Source of the DNA: CAVVPY01 sp963750295
GTDB lineage: Bacteria; Actinomycetota; Actinomycetes; Mycobacteriales; Jatrophihabitantaceae
DNA: 64,000 bases
Assembly (NCBI GenBank): GCA_963750295.1
Contig: CAVVPY010000001.1
Span: 2,790,001-2,854,000 of the forward strand
Direction: 5' to 3'
The position numbers were made by a program, and so were the translations under genes. How positions within the stretch are numbered: position 1 is the first letter of the stretch; the number at the start of each line of letters is the position of its first letter. Shown piece after piece: positions 41,048-50,128 of this stretch. Below the pieces are notes generated by a model that had not been told where the DNA came from, made no database searches, and worked only from the letters and a program-made list of their open reading frames with translations.

Positions 41048-42069
41048 CAGTGACACCTCGCCTTCGGCGACGAGGACGCGGGGATGTCGAGGTACTTGCC
41101 GCCGGGCAACTGAAGCGTTCCGCTGAGTGTGCACAGGTAGAAGTTGAACCACGAGCCGTAGGTGGCCGTTCGGATCAGTGTCGCGACGGTGCCAGGCAGT
41201 TGCTGGATCACGTAACGCACCGTCCCGCTGTTGGCATTGAGGACGCTGACGAAACCGGTGATGTCCTTGATGTCGCGAGCGAGCGGCGGGCGGACCTCGG
41301 TGAGCAGGCCGGCCGTCGAGGTAGCCAGGTTGTTGATCCCGTCGATCGCGTTGCCGATGGTCGTGCGGTCCTCGGCCAGGCCGGAGACGAACCCCTGCAT
41401 CTGGACGATCAGGTTCGACAGTTCGGTGTCGCGGTTCCCCAGCGTGGTCAGCACGTTGGTCAGGTTGGTCACGACGCTGCCGATCACTGCATCCTTGTCC
41501 GCCACGGAGTTGGACAGGTCGGCCAGCGTGCCCAGCAGTTGCTCGAACGATCCCCCTTCACCCTGCAGGGTCTGGATGATCTCGGTCGCCAACGAGTTGA
41601 TCTGGTCGGCGGCCAGCCCCTGGAACAGCGGCTTGAACCCGGTGAACAGGGTCGTCAGGTCAACCGCGGGCGTCGTGTGGCTCAGCGGAATCACGGCGTT
41701 GGGTGCCAGCGTCTTCGTGCTGTCACCGGCGCCCTGCTCGACGTCCAGGTACCGCTGGCCGACCAGGTTGCGGTAGCGAAGCTTGATGGTCACGGACTCG
41801 GGCAGCGGGCGGGTCTTGACCACGCTGAAGGTGACCTGCGCCGTGTTCTGGTCGACGATCTTGATGTCGCCGACGGTGCCTACCCGCACGCCGGCTACCC
41901 GCACGTCATCGCCCACGGTGAGTCCGGACGCGTCGACGAAGTCGGCCTTGTAGGTGGTCGTGTCACCGAAACTGGTGTTCGCGATCGTCGCGGCGAGCAC
42001 GTATGTCGCCGCCGAGGTGACGAGCAGGAAGACGATCAGCTTGATGAGCGGAGCGACGACGCCTCTCAT
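41047..42069 (-). CDS. mceB: Mce family protein MceB
   Basis: Second MCE subunit, 340 residues: anchor (LIKLIVFLLVTSAATYVLAA), MCE domain (YKADFVDASGLTVGDDVRVA), helical region and C-terminal FNFYLCTLSG. Overlaps mceA by 4 nt (ATGA), consistent with stoichiometric synthesis of the six MCE subunits. Confidence 0.93.
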   Translation of the reverse strand: MRGVVAPLIKLIVFLLVTSAATYVLAATIANTSFGDTTTYKADFVDASGLTVGDDVRVAGVRVGTVGDIKIVDQNTAQVTFSVVKTRPLPESVTIKLRYRNLVGQRYLDVEQGAGDSTKTLAPNAVIPLSHTTPAVDLTTLFTGFKPLFQGLAADQINSLATEIIQTLQGEGGSFEQLLGTLADLSNSVADKDAVIGSVVTNLTNVLTTLGNRDTELSNLIVQMQGFVSGLAEDRTTIGNAIDGINNLATSTAGLLTEVRPPLARDIKDITGFVSVLNANSGTVRYVIQQLPGTVATLIRTATYGSWFNFYLCTLSGTLQLPGGKYLDIPASSSPKARCH

Positions 42070-43403
42070 TTGACGCTCACCTGCGCTCCTCGGTACAGCG
42101 GCGCGGACAGGATCGTCGCGATGCCGGGCACCTTGTCCGGGGTCGTCTTGAGACTCGTCGCGATCAGCGTGTTGACCAACGAATTCTCACTCGGCGAGCC
42201 GAGCGCCCGCGTCGACTCGGTCGTGCGCGCACGCTGCGCGCACGGGTCGGCGGTGAGCGCGGCGCCGTCGTTCACGCACCGGAACTTGGGCGGAATCTGG
42301 AATTTGCCGTCCACCGTCGGTTGCGGATTGTCGGGCAGGCCGAAGCAATTGGGCCCGTACCCCGTCAGGTACCGCGGCTGCTCACCCTTCCGGTACGGAC
42401 CGAGGCTGGTGTTGTCGATGACGATGCTCAATCTGATCTGGTTGTCCTGGATGATCGAGTTGGCCAACCGCTGAAGGTTGTTCAGTCCACCGAACAGGCA
42501 GGTGAATTCCGGCGCGTATTCCTCGAGCAGCCCGTACGTGGCCTTGGACGTGTCGACCAGCGTGATCATGTTCTGCTCGTTGTTGGCGAGGAAGCTGCGC
42601 AGTACCGAGGACGTGTTCGCCCCGGTCGTGAACAGGCTCGCCAGTGAGGTCTGCTGGCTGACGATCGTCCGCGACGTGGTGCGCAGGTTGTCCAGCGTAG
42701 CGAGCAGGTCCGGTGCCACCTCGTTGTAGAGGTCGGCCACCTTGCCGAGGCGAGCCAGGTTGTCGACGAACTTCTTCGTGTGCGGGTTGAACTTCTGGAG
42801 GTAACGGTCCATCGTCGCCAGCGTCTGGCCGAGCTTCGCGCCGCGACCCTGCAGTGCCGTCGCCATCGCGGTGAGGGTGGCGTTCAACTCAGCGGGCTTG
42901 ACCGCCTGCAGCAGCGGCAGCATGTCGCCGAGCACCTTGGACGTCTCGAGCGCGCCCTGGGAGCGGTCCTGCGCAATCTGCTCGCCGGCCTTGATCGGCG
43001 GGCCAGGCTTGTCTGGAATGTTCAGCGAGATGTACTGCTCGCCGAACACCGTCTTGGGCAGAATCTGCGCCGAGACGTTGTCGGGGATCAGCTTCACCTT
43101 GTCCGGCTGCAGCGCGAGCGTCACGGTGACGCACGCGACCTGCTCGTTGACGCACCCGCGGTTCGGCCCGGAATCGACCTGCACCTTGTCGACCGCGCCG
43201 ACGATGATGCCGCGCACCTTGACGTCGGACGAGTCGCGCAGGCTGTTGCCGGTGTGGTCGGTCTTGAGCGAGATCTTGACGACGTCGGTGAAATCCTTGT
43301 TGTAGATCTTCACCGACAACATCAGCAGCGCGGCGACCAGCACGAGGTAGCCGATGCCGAGCAGGCGCCGACGGGCGATCTTGACCGCAGATTCTTTGGC
43401 CAT
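42066..43403 (-). CDS. mceA: Mce family protein MceA
   Basis: First MCE subunit, 445 residues: anchor (RRLLGIGYLVLVAALLMLSV), MCE domain (KISLKTDHTGNSLRDSSDVK, about 40-125), helical barrel region and a long C-terminal domain with RYLTGYGPNCFGLPD. ATG 43403 is 2 nt after the yrbEB stop; the longer open frame upstream overlaps yrbEB and is not real. Confidence 0.93.
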   Translation of the reverse strand: MAKESAVKIARRRLLGIGYLVLVAALLMLSVKIYNKDFTDVVKISLKTDHTGNSLRDSSDVKVRGIIVGAVDKVQVDSGPNRGCVNEQVACVTVTLALQPDKVKLIPDNVSAQILPKTVFGEQYISLNIPDKPGPPIKAGEQIAQDRSQGALETSKVLGDMLPLLQAVKPAELNATLTAMATALQGRGAKLGQTLATMDRYLQKFNPHTKKFVDNLARLGKVADLYNEVAPDLLATLDNLRTTSRTIVSQQTSLASLFTTGANTSSVLRSFLANNEQNMITLVDTSKATYGLLEEYAPEFTCLFGGLNNLQRLANSIIQDNQIRLSIVIDNTSLGPYRKGEQPRYLTGYGPNCFGLPDNPQPTVDGKFQIPPKFRCVNDGAALTADPCAQRARTTESTRALGSPSENSLVNTLIATSLKTTPDKVPGIATILSAPLYRGAQVSVK

Positions 43404-43405
43404 AG

Positions 43406-44248
43406 CTAACCGGCCAACCTGACGGTGGTCGTCGAACCCCAGATCGCCAGCGACAGGAAGAAGTCGATGATGTTGACCGCCACGATGGACGTCCGGACGG
43501 CCCGGCCGACGGCCACGCCGACCCCCGCCGGGCCACCGCTGGCCGTGTAGCCGTAGTAGCAGTGGATCAGCACGACGACGATCGCGAAGATCAGCACCTT
43601 GCCGAAGGACCAGATCACATCGCCCGGCGGTAGGAACAGATGGAAGTAGTGAGAATAGGTGCCCGCGGATTGGTGGAAGTAGTAGACCGAGATCGCGTAG
43701 GTCGCGCCGTAGGAGGACAGCAGGCCGATGACGTAGAGCGGGATGACCGCGACGAAGCCGGCGATGATGCGCGCGGTCACGAGGAACGGCAGGCTCGGCA
43801 CCGCCATGACCTCGAGCGCGTCGATCTCCTCGCTGATCCGCATCGCGCCCAGCTGAGCGGTGAAGCCACAACCCACAGTGGCCGCAAGCGCCAGTGCCGC
43901 CACCAGCGGCGCGATCTCACGGGTGTTGAAGTACGCCGACACGAAGCCGGAGTACGAGCCGATGCCGAGCTGTTCCAGCGCCGCGTATCCCTGCAGGCCC
44001 ACCTCGGTGCCGGTGAAGAAGCACAGCACCGTGATGACGCCGACCGTCCCGCCGATGACGGCGAGCGAGCCGCTGCCGAAGACGACCTCCGACAGCAGCC
44101 GCAGGACCTCCTTCTTGTACCGGCGGATGGTGCGGGGCGTCCACGCGAGGGCACGCAGGTAGAACGACAGCTGCTCGCCCAGGCTGTCCAACGCCCCGAG
44201 CGGGGCATTGACCGCCTTGCGCGCGGTGGCGATGACGTCGGTGGCCAT
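43406..44248 (-). CDS. yrbEB: MlaE/YrbE-type permease, B subunit of the Mce transporter
   Basis: One of two permease subunits that pair with MceG ATPase and the MCE proteins. The 280-residue protein has about six membrane segments and the MlaE coupling motif ISEEIDALEVMAVPSLPFLV (about 135-154). It starts 2 nt after the yrbEA stop. Confidence 0.94.
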   Translation of the reverse strand: MATDVIATARKAVNAPLGALDSLGEQLSFYLRALAWTPRTIRRYKKEVLRLLSEVVFGSGSLAVIGGTVGVITVLCFFTGTEVGLQGYAALEQLGIGSYSGFVSAYFNTREIAPLVAALALAATVGCGFTAQLGAMRISEEIDALEVMAVPSLPFLVTARIIAGFVAVIPLYVIGLLSSYGATYAISVYYFHQSAGTYSHYFHLFLPPGDVIWSFGKVLIFAIVVVLIHCYYGYTASGGPAGVGVAVGRAVRTSIVAVNIIDFFLSLAIWGSTTTVRLAG

Positions 44249-44250
44249 GG

Positions 44251-45027
44251 CTATGACCCCTTCGCCGGGACGATCTGGAAGTACACGGCGGTGACGACGA
44301 AGTTGACGAAGAACAGCAGCAGGAAGCTGATGACCACCGACTGGTTCACCGCGTCGCCAACGCCCTTCGGCCCGCCACCGGCGTTGAGGCCCTTGTAGGC
44401 GGCGACGACGCCGGCGATGATCCCGAACATGAACGCCTTGATCTCACCCGAGTACAGGTCGGGCAGCTGGGCGAGCGCCGAGAAGCTGGCCAGGTAGGCG
44501 CCCGGCGTACCGCCCTGCAGGATCACGTTGAAGAAGTAACCGCCCATCACGCCGACGACGCAGACGAGGCCGTTCAGGGCCACTGCGACCAGCACGCAGG
44601 CCAGCACACGCGGGACGACCAGGCGCTGCACCGGCGAGATGCCGAGCACCTCCATGGCGTCGATCTCGTCGCGGATCTTGCGGCTGCCGAGATCGGCGCA
44701 GATGGCCGATCCGCCGGCACCGGCGATCAGCAGCGCGCATACGATCGGGCTCGCCTCGCGCACGATCGCGAGGACGCTGGCCGCACCGACGAACGACTGC
44801 GCGCCGATCTGCTCGGCGAGGGTGCCCAACTGCAGGGCGATGACGGCGCCGAACGGGATGGCGACGAGCGCTGTGGGGACGATCGTGACGCTGGCGATGA
44901 ACCAGGCCTGCTGGATGAACTCACGGACCTGGAAGGGCCGCTTGAAAATCAGCCGGAAGACGTCCAGGAACAGCGCGAACAGGCGCCCTGCCTGCTGGAC
45001 GCCACCGATCGGGGACAGAGAGACCAT
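44251..45027 (-). CDS. yrbEA: MlaE/YrbE-type permease, A subunit of the Mce transporter
   Basis: The 258-residue partner permease. An N-terminal amphipathic helix (LFALFLDVFRLIFKRPFQVR) precedes about five membrane segments and the coupling motif IRDEIDAMEVLGISPVQRLV. It shares one base with the mceG stop (TGATG). Confidence 0.94.
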   Translation of the reverse strand: MVSLSPIGGVQQAGRLFALFLDVFRLIFKRPFQVREFIQQAWFIASVTIVPTALVAIPFGAVIALQLGTLAEQIGAQSFVGAASVLAIVREASPIVCALLIAGAGGSAICADLGSRKIRDEIDAMEVLGISPVQRLVVPRVLACVLVAVALNGLVCVVGVMGGYFFNVILQGGTPGAYLASFSALAQLPDLYSGEIKAFMFGIIAGVVAAYKGLNAGGGPKGVGDAVNQSVVISFLLLFFVNFVVTAVYFQIVPAKGS

Positions 45028-46151
45028 CAGGCCTGGCCGACCGAGGCGTTCTCGTGCGACGGCGAGGGTGAAGGCGAAGGCCGCTGATCGTTACTGCTCT
45101 GGTCATCAGTGCTGCGTTCGTTGGTCTCCTCGCGGTACGCGCGCTCCTGCTCCTCTTCCTCGTCCATCAGCTTCTGGATCGCGTCCTGGGCGCTCTGGGG
45201 CAGGGTGTGCATCATCTCGAGCACGCGGGCGTGCCGGCGGGCGACGGCCTTGCGCTCGGGCAGGCCCGGCGAGGGCTGGATCTGCGGCGGGATGCCGGTG
45301 CCCTGGGCACCCTTGGGCCCGACGCCGGCCAGCGGCGGGGGTGCGTTCTGATCCAGCGAGGCCAACTCGGCGGCGACCTGGGCGGAGTCCTTCTCCTCGC
45401 TCATGCCGATCGGGCCCTCGCGACGGCCGTTGAGGAATTGCTTGACGACCGGCTCCTCGCTGGTCAGCAGCACCTCGCGCGGGCCGAACATCACCAGTTC
45501 GCGCCGGAACAGCATGCCCAGGTTGTCCGGAACCGTCCGGGCTGTGCCGATGTCGTGGGTGACGATGAGGAAGGTCGCGTCGGTCTGGGCGTTCAGGTCG
45601 ACGATCAACTGGTTCAGGTACGCGACGCGGACCGGATCGAGACCGGAGTCCGGCTCGTCGAACAGGATGATCTCGGGGTCGAGGACCAGCGCGCGGGCCA
45701 GCCCAGCTCGCTTGCGCATACCGCCCGAGATCTCGCCCGGCAGCTTCTTCTCCGCGCCCTGCAGGCCGACCATTTCCATCTTCTGGTTGACGATGTCGGC
45801 GATTTCCTTCTCGCCCTTGCGGGTGTGCTCGCGCAGCGGGAAGGCAATGTTGTCGAACAGGTTCATCGAGCCGAACAGGGCACCGTCCTGGAACAGGACG
45901 CCGAAGAGCTTGCGGGTCTCGTACAGGCGGCGCTCGCTGCAGTTCGCGACGTCGACGTCCTTGATGAAGATCGACCCCTGGTCCGGCTTGAGCAGCCCGA
46001 TCAGCGTCTTCAGGAACACCGACTTGCCGGTTCCCGACGGGCCGAGCAGCACCGAGACTTCACCCGGCGGGAGCGTGAGCGTGACGTCGGCCCAAATGGT
46101 CTGCTTGCCGAAGGACTTGGTCAGGTCGGTGACAGCGACTTCGACACCCAC
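45027..46151 (-). CDS. mceG: MceG/Mkl ABC ATPase
   Basis: Energises Mce lipid import. With GTG 46151 it is 374 residues: Walker A GPSGTGKS (37-44), signature EISGGMRKRAGLARAL (the usual LSGGQ reads ISGGM, as in Mkl/MlaF), Walker B ILFDEPDSGLDP and switch VTHD. The C-terminal ~110 residues are low complexity with DAIQKLMDEEEEQE and Ser/Pro repeats. GTG 46151 has AAGGAAGGGG upstream; an earlier in-frame ATG has no SD. MceG is found between rplL and rpoB in mycobacteria too, but there the mce operons lie elsewhere. Here MceG heads the operon. Confidence 0.94.
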   Translation of the reverse strand: MGVEVAVTDLTKSFGKQTIWADVTLTLPPGEVSVLLGPSGTGKSVFLKTLIGLLKPDQGSIFIKDVDVANCSERRLYETRKLFGVLFQDGALFGSMNLFDNIAFPLREHTRKGEKEIADIVNQKMEMVGLQGAEKKLPGEISGGMRKRAGLARALVLDPEIILFDEPDSGLDPVRVAYLNQLIVDLNAQTDATFLIVTHDIGTARTVPDNLGMLFRRELVMFGPREVLLTSEEPVVKQFLNGRREGPIGMSEEKDSAQVAAELASLDQNAPPPLAGVGPKGAQGTGIPPQIQPSPGLPERKAVARRHARVLEMMHTLPQSAQDAIQKLMDEEEEQERAYREETNERSTDDQSSNDQRPSPSPSPSHENASVGQA

Positions 46152-46463
46152 GACGGAGCCCCTTCCTTGCCTGCGCCTCGGGACGCCGGTCTCTGGTGGC
46201 GGTTCGGAACTGGTTCGCACGCCGACAACGTCGAACGGGCCACCGCACCGACCAACGAGCTAACTACCCGCTGGTAACGCGACGGTCGTCACAGCCTCGC
46301 ATATTGTGCGTGACCAGCGCGCATCGCGCGACCCCTGGCGATCAATCGCCTCGAATCTGCTCGCGTGGGCGATGGTCACCGGCTGGGTGCCGGCTGTGGC
46401 GCTGCGCTGCGCTAGCGTCGCGGCCACGTGTCGCGACCGCGGCCAGCCACGGCAGGAGTGCGG
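46152..46463. other. Divergent spacer between mceG and the amidase gene
   Basis: 312 bp with no gene that I can support. On the minus strand TTGGTC (46250-46255) and GACGTT (46227-46232) are 17 nt apart, a weak candidate for the mce promoter. A partial palindrome TTACC-N4-GGTA(A/G) lies near 46266-46280 and could be an operator. For the plus strand a TATTGT near 46300-46310 is the only -10-like hexamer noticed. Confidence 0.35.
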
Positions 46464-47912
46464 ATGAGCGGCGTGGAGCCTGGCCGGTTGACCTCGCTGT
46501 CGGCACGCGCGCTGGCCGCCGCGATCGGCGAGGGCACCATCCACGCCGCAGATGTGATCGAAGCGCACATAGCGGTGCTCGAGCGCACGCGGTGGACCAA
46601 TGCGCTGGCCGCCGACCGGTTCGAGGCGGCGCGTGCGGAGGCTGCCGACGTCGACGCCAGGGTCGCCGCGGGCGAGCGGGACCTGCCGCCGCTGCTCGGG
46701 GTGCCGGTCACGATCAAGGAACTGATCGCCGTCGAGGGCATGCCGCACACCGGCGGGTTTCCCCACCGGCGCCGGCTACGCGAGACCGAGGACGCTCCGG
46801 CCGTCGCGCGACTCCGGGCCGCCGGGGCGATCGTGCTCGGCGTCGGGAACACACCTGGGCCCTACTACTGGGTCGAGACGAACAACAAGCTCTACGGCCG
46901 GACGTCGAACGCCTACGACCCGAGGCGGACCGCCGGCGGGTCGTCCGGCGGCGACGGCGCCATGGTCGGAGTGGGTGCAGCGGTGATCGCGCTCGGTTCG
47001 GACATGGGCGGCTCGGTCCGCATCCCCGCCTTCGTCAACGGGGTCTTCGGGCACCTGCCCTCGCCCGGCCTGGTGCCGATCACCGGCCACTTCCCGATGC
47101 CCGAAGGCGAGTTCCGCCGCACGTTGTTGCTCGGCCCGTTGACCCGCCGCGCCGAGGATCTGATGCCGGTGCTGCGGACGATCGCCGGGCCGGACGGCGT
47201 GGACCCCCTCGTCACCGCGCAGACCCTCGGCGACCCGGCCGAGGTCTCCATCGAGGGACTGAGGGTGGGCCTCGCGCGGCACTCATCGACCGTTCCGTTG
47301 CGGCCGGTGCTGCGCGACGCGCTGCGCCGGGCCGCCAGCGCGCTCGCCGATGCCGGGGCGACCGTCCAAGGGGTGTCGCTGGAGCGGATGCGCTGGGGCC
47401 TGGCACACTTCACCGCCGTCGCCTGGTCGGAACTGGACCTGTTCGCGTCGTGGTCGTCGATGTCAGCCCCGACCGCGGCTGACGCGCCCACGGTGCCGAG
47501 GGTGATCACCGGCCCCGCCGGGCTGTTGCGGTTGGTCGAGTCCCGTCCGGTGCGGGCGGTGCGCTCGGTGGCGGTACGGCGGCTGGCCGACGCCGCCGAG
47601 CGGGCCTCGGCCGAACTGACCGAGACGATCGGTGACGGGGTGCTGCTCTACCCGCCGTTCCCGCGGCTCGCACCGCGACACCGCTCGACCCTGGGCCAAC
47701 CCTGGCTGGCCACCAACACGGCGATCTTCAACCTGCTCGGCCTGCCGGTGACCCAGGTGCCGCTCGGGTTGACCGGCGCGGGCCTCCCCGTCGGCGTCCA
47801 GGTGGTGGCGGCACCGGGCAACGACCACGTCGCGATCGCGGTCGCGCTGGAACTCGAACGGGCCTTCGGTGGTTGGGTGGATCCGGTCGACGTGCAGATA
47901 GGAGATCGATGA
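46464..47912 (+). CDS. Amidase-signature family hydrolase
   Basis: Hydrolyses an amide or related bond by the Ser-cisSer-Lys mechanism. With ATG 46464 it is 482 residues. Catalytic Lys85 (PVTIKELI), cis-Ser161 (AGGSSGGDGA) and nucleophile Ser184 (DMGGSVRIP) are all present. The substrate is not predictable: GatA lineage features are absent and no GatB or GatC neighbours exist, so it is a generic amidase. AGGAG stands 7 nt before the start. Its stop overlaps the next gene (ATGA), forming a three-gene unit. Confidence 0.92.
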   Translation: MSGVEPGRLTSLSARALAAAIGEGTIHAADVIEAHIAVLERTRWTNALAADRFEAARAEAADVDARVAAGERDLPPLLGVPVTIKELIAVEGMPHTGGFPHRRRLRETEDAPAVARLRAAGAIVLGVGNTPGPYYWVETNNKLYGRTSNAYDPRRTAGGSSGGDGAMVGVGAAVIALGSDMGGSVRIPAFVNGVFGHLPSPGLVPITGHFPMPEGEFRRTLLLGPLTRRAEDLMPVLRTIAGPDGVDPLVTAQTLGDPAEVSIEGLRVGLARHSSTVPLRPVLRDALRRAASALADAGATVQGVSLERMRWGLAHFTAVAWSELDLFASWSSMSAPTAADAPTVPRVITGPAGLLRLVESRPVRAVRSVAVRRLADAAERASAELTETIGDGVLLYPPFPRLAPRHRSTLGQPWLATNTAIFNLLGLPVTQVPLGLTGAGLPVGVQVVAAPGNDHVAIAVALELERAFGGWVDPVDVQIGDR

Positions 47913-48112
47913 CCAAGCTCAGCCAGGCCCTCGGCGCGGAACCACCCCCCGGCGTCGCGGCATTGCCGGAACAGGAACGCGACGAGCTCGCCACGCTCGT
48001 CGCCGACGCGCTCGCGACGCAGTCGCGTGATCTGGCCGCGGCGTTCCAGGCCACCCTGAAGCACGTTCCGTTCCCGGTCCGCGGGATCGCCAAGAAGATG
48101 CTCCTCGGATGA
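47909..48112 (+). CDS. Conserved small hypothetical protein
   Basis: A 67-residue protein: MTKLSQALGAEPPPGVAALP, then EQERDELATLVADALATQSR, then LAAAFQATLKHVPFPVRGIA. It is largely helical and amphipathic, with a basic end (KKMLLG). It overlaps both neighbours by 4 nt (ATGA at each end), a sign of coupled translation. An SD (AGGAG) lies inside the amidase end. Function unknown. Confidence 0.82.
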   Translation: MTKLSQALGAEPPPGVAALPEQERDELATLVADALATQSRDLAAAFQATLKHVPFPVRGIAKKMLLG

Positions 48113-48891
48113 GCGGCGGCACTGCGCCGGAGCTGCAGAAACTCGCGCACCAGCTCGGCATCGACAGCGCTCGGCTCGACTTCCTCGCCGACGTGCCGGT
48201 CAACGATCTGCGCACGCTGCGCGCCCAGATCGGGGAGCGGCTGTTCCAGGCGGACAAGCACCACTTCAGCCGCATCGCCGCACTGTCGAAGGCCGTGCCG
48301 GTCGCGGTGTCGGCCAAGGTCTCGCAGCTGGCCCTACCGCCGTTGCTCGCCGCGCGGACGTCGGAGTTGCTCGATCCCAAGCGCGCGGTCGAGATGGTGT
48401 CGCGGCTGCCTGCGCCCTACCTCGCCGACGTGGCTGCGGCGATGGATCCCGGTCGATCACCGGAGGTGGTCGCGGCGATCCCGGCGGTCAAGGTCGCCCT
48501 GGTGGGCACCGAACTCGCCCGCCGCAGCGAGTGGGTGGTGATGGGTGCGTTCGTGTCCTACGTCAGCCGTGAGGGGCTGCGCGCCACCGTGGCCGAACTC
48601 AATGGTGAGCAGCTGTTGCGGGTCGGCTACGTCCTCGACGACAGCAGCCGGCTCGGCGAGATCACCGAGGCGCTACGGCCCGAGCAGCTTGACGAGATGT
48701 TGGCCGCGGCGATCGATTGCCAGCTGTGGCGCGAGCTCGACGACGTGCTGGCCGATCTGGACGACGAGCACATCGGGCCGCTGGCCGAGCGGTTCGCGAC
48801 CGCGCCGGACGAGCGCCGCGCCGCGGTCACTGCGGCGGTCGAGAACGGGCAGCTCAGCGCGGCCGGCTACGACAAGCTGGCGGGCAACTGA
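48109..48891 (+). CDS. Hypothetical helical-repeat protein (MgtE-N-like)
   Basis: A 260-residue, mostly helical protein. Segments such as LDPKRAVEMVSRLPAPYLAD, LVGTELARRSEWVVMGAFVS and LRPEQLDEMLAAAIDCQLWR repeat the pattern of MgtE N-terminal-like superhelices, but no transporter domain is attached. ATG 48109 overlaps the preceding stop. The gene is convergent with rplL and is followed by a hairpin at 48923-48950. Role unknown. Confidence 0.82.
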   Translation: MSGGTAPELQKLAHQLGIDSARLDFLADVPVNDLRTLRAQIGERLFQADKHHFSRIAALSKAVPVAVSAKVSQLALPPLLAARTSELLDPKRAVEMVSRLPAPYLADVAAAMDPGRSPEVVAAIPAVKVALVGTELARRSEWVVMGAFVSYVSREGLRATVAELNGEQLLRVGYVLDDSSRLGEITEALRPEQLDEMLAAAIDCQLWRELDDVLADLDDEHIGPLAERFATAPDERRAAVTAAVENGQLSAAGYDKLAGN

Positions 48892-48922
48892 CGGGGCCGC
48901 GCATCGTGCTCGGACAGCGCGA

Positions 48923-48950
48923 AGGGCGGGCCGCTGCTGCGACCCGCCCT
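48923..48950. terminator. Bidirectional hairpin terminator
   Basis: AGGGCGGG (48923-48930) and CCCGCCCT (48943-48950) pair perfectly with a 12-nt loop in the 78-bp convergent gap between the plus-strand 260-residue gene and rplL. It may end transcripts from both sides. Confidence 0.6.
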
Positions 48951-48969
48951 GCGTGCGTAACTGGACGAA

Positions 48970-49359
48970 CTACTTGACGGTGACCGTGGCGCCGGCGGCC
49001 TCGAGGGCCTCCTTCGCCTTGGTGGCGGCGTCCTTGGTGACCTTCTCGAGCAGCGGCTTCGGCGCGCCGTCGACCAGGTCCTTGGCCTCCTTCAGGCCCA
49101 GGCTGGTGAGAGTGCGCACCTCCTTGATGACCTGGATCTTCTTGTCACCGGCAGCCTCGAGGATGACGTCGAACTCGTCCTGCTCCTCGGCGGCCTCGGC
49201 GGCAGCGCCCGGGCCGGCCGGACCGGCGGCCACCGGAGCGGCGGCCACGGCCGCAGTCACGTCGAAGGTGTCCTCGAACTGCTTCACGAAGTCGCTGAGC
49301 TCGAGCAGCGTCATCTCCTTGAACGCGTCGAGCAGGTCGTCAGTGCTGAGCTTCGCCAT
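48970..49359 (-). CDS. rplL: 50S ribosomal protein L7/L12
   Basis: Stalk protein that recruits translation GTPases. With ATG 49359 it is 129 residues: MAKLSTDDLLDAFKEMTLLE, an Ala/Gly hinge (APVAAGPAGPGAAAEAAE) and the C-terminal domain FDVILEAAGDKKIQVIKEVR. GAAAGGA lies upstream. It is 50 nt after rplJ, and is the last gene before the terminator. Confidence 0.97.
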   Translation of the reverse strand: MAKLSTDDLLDAFKEMTLLELSDFVKQFEDTFDVTAAVAAAPVAAGPAGPGAAAEAAEEQDEFDVILEAAGDKKIQVIKEVRTLTSLGLKEAKDLVDGAPKPLLEKVTKDAATKAKEALEAAGATVTVK

Positions 49360-49409
49360 GGTGGGCGTCCTTTCTTTTCTCGCCGGGTGAGCCGGCACTA
49401 GATGGGGTC

Positions 49410-50117
49410 TTACTCCGCCGGCTCGGCGGGAGTCTCGGATGAATCAGCGGCTGCTTCCGGTGCGGCTGCTTCCGCTGTGGCTGCTTCGGGAGCAGCTTCT
49501 TCGGGTGCGACTGTCTCGGGAGCGGCTGCTTCGGGAGCGGCTGCTTCGGGAGCGGCTGCCTCGTCCTGCGCGACGTCCTCGGGGACCTCGCGCGCCTCGC
49601 CGGACGCGCCCTTCTTCTCCTCCAGGGCCTTGGCCAGTCGCGCCATCTGCGACAGCGGGGCCTGGAACAGCCCGGCAGCACGGGACGGCAGCGCCTTGAG
49701 CGCGCCGGCCAGCCTGCTCAGCAGCACCTCGCGCGACTCGAGGTCAGCCATCTTGGTGACGTCGGCCGGTGAGAGCGACTTGCCGTCGAACACACCGCCC
49801 TTGATCACCAGGAGCGGATTGGTCTTCGCGAAGTCGCGCAATCCCTTGGCGGCCTCGACCGGATCGCCCTGCACGAAGGCAATGGCAGTCGGCCCGACCA
49901 GCAGGCTGTCGTCGATAACGACGCCGGCGTTGGCCGCAGCCCGCCTCGTGAGCGTGTTCTTCACGACCGCGTAGGTCGTGTCACGACCCAGGGCGCGTCG
50001 CAGTTGGGTGACCTGCTCGACGGTCAGACCGCGGTACTCGGTGATGACGGCCGCGGACGAGTTGGCGAACCGTTCGGCGATCTCGGCGACGGCGCTGATC
50101 TTGTCGGCGTTCGGCAT
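49410..50117 (-). CDS. rplJ: 50S ribosomal protein L10 with Ala/Glu/Pro tail
   Basis: Base of the ribosomal stalk and autoregulator of its own mRNA. The core (about 1-175) has RFANSSAAVITEYRGLTVEQ and LRRALGRDTTYAVVKNTLTR. The last ~60 residues consist of APEAAAPEAAAPET-type repeats and extend the usual ~170 residues to 235. The L7/L12-binding helix precedes the tail (RLAKALEEKKGA). The start has AGGAGG 6 nt upstream, next to a strong leader hairpin. Confidence 0.97.
   Translation of the reverse strand: MPNADKISAVAEIAERFANSSAAVITEYRGLTVEQVTQLRRALGRDTTYAVVKNTLTRRAAANAGVVIDDSLLVGPTAIAFVQGDPVEAAKGLRDFAKTNPLLVIKGGVFDGKSLSPADVTKMADLESREVLLSRLAGALKALPSRAAGLFQAPLSQMARLAKALEEKKGASGEAREVPEDVAQDEAAAPEAAAPEAAAPETVAPEEAAPEAATAEAAAPEAAADSSETPAEPAE
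49449..49563. repeat. 15-bp coding repeats in the rplJ tail
   Basis: Several copies of a 15-bp unit near GGAGCGGCTGCTTCG, plus diverged variants, encode APEAA pentapeptides in the uL10 C-terminal tail. The units are in frame, and their number could vary by slippage. Confidence 0.7.
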
Positions 50118-50128
50118 GCGCTACCTCC

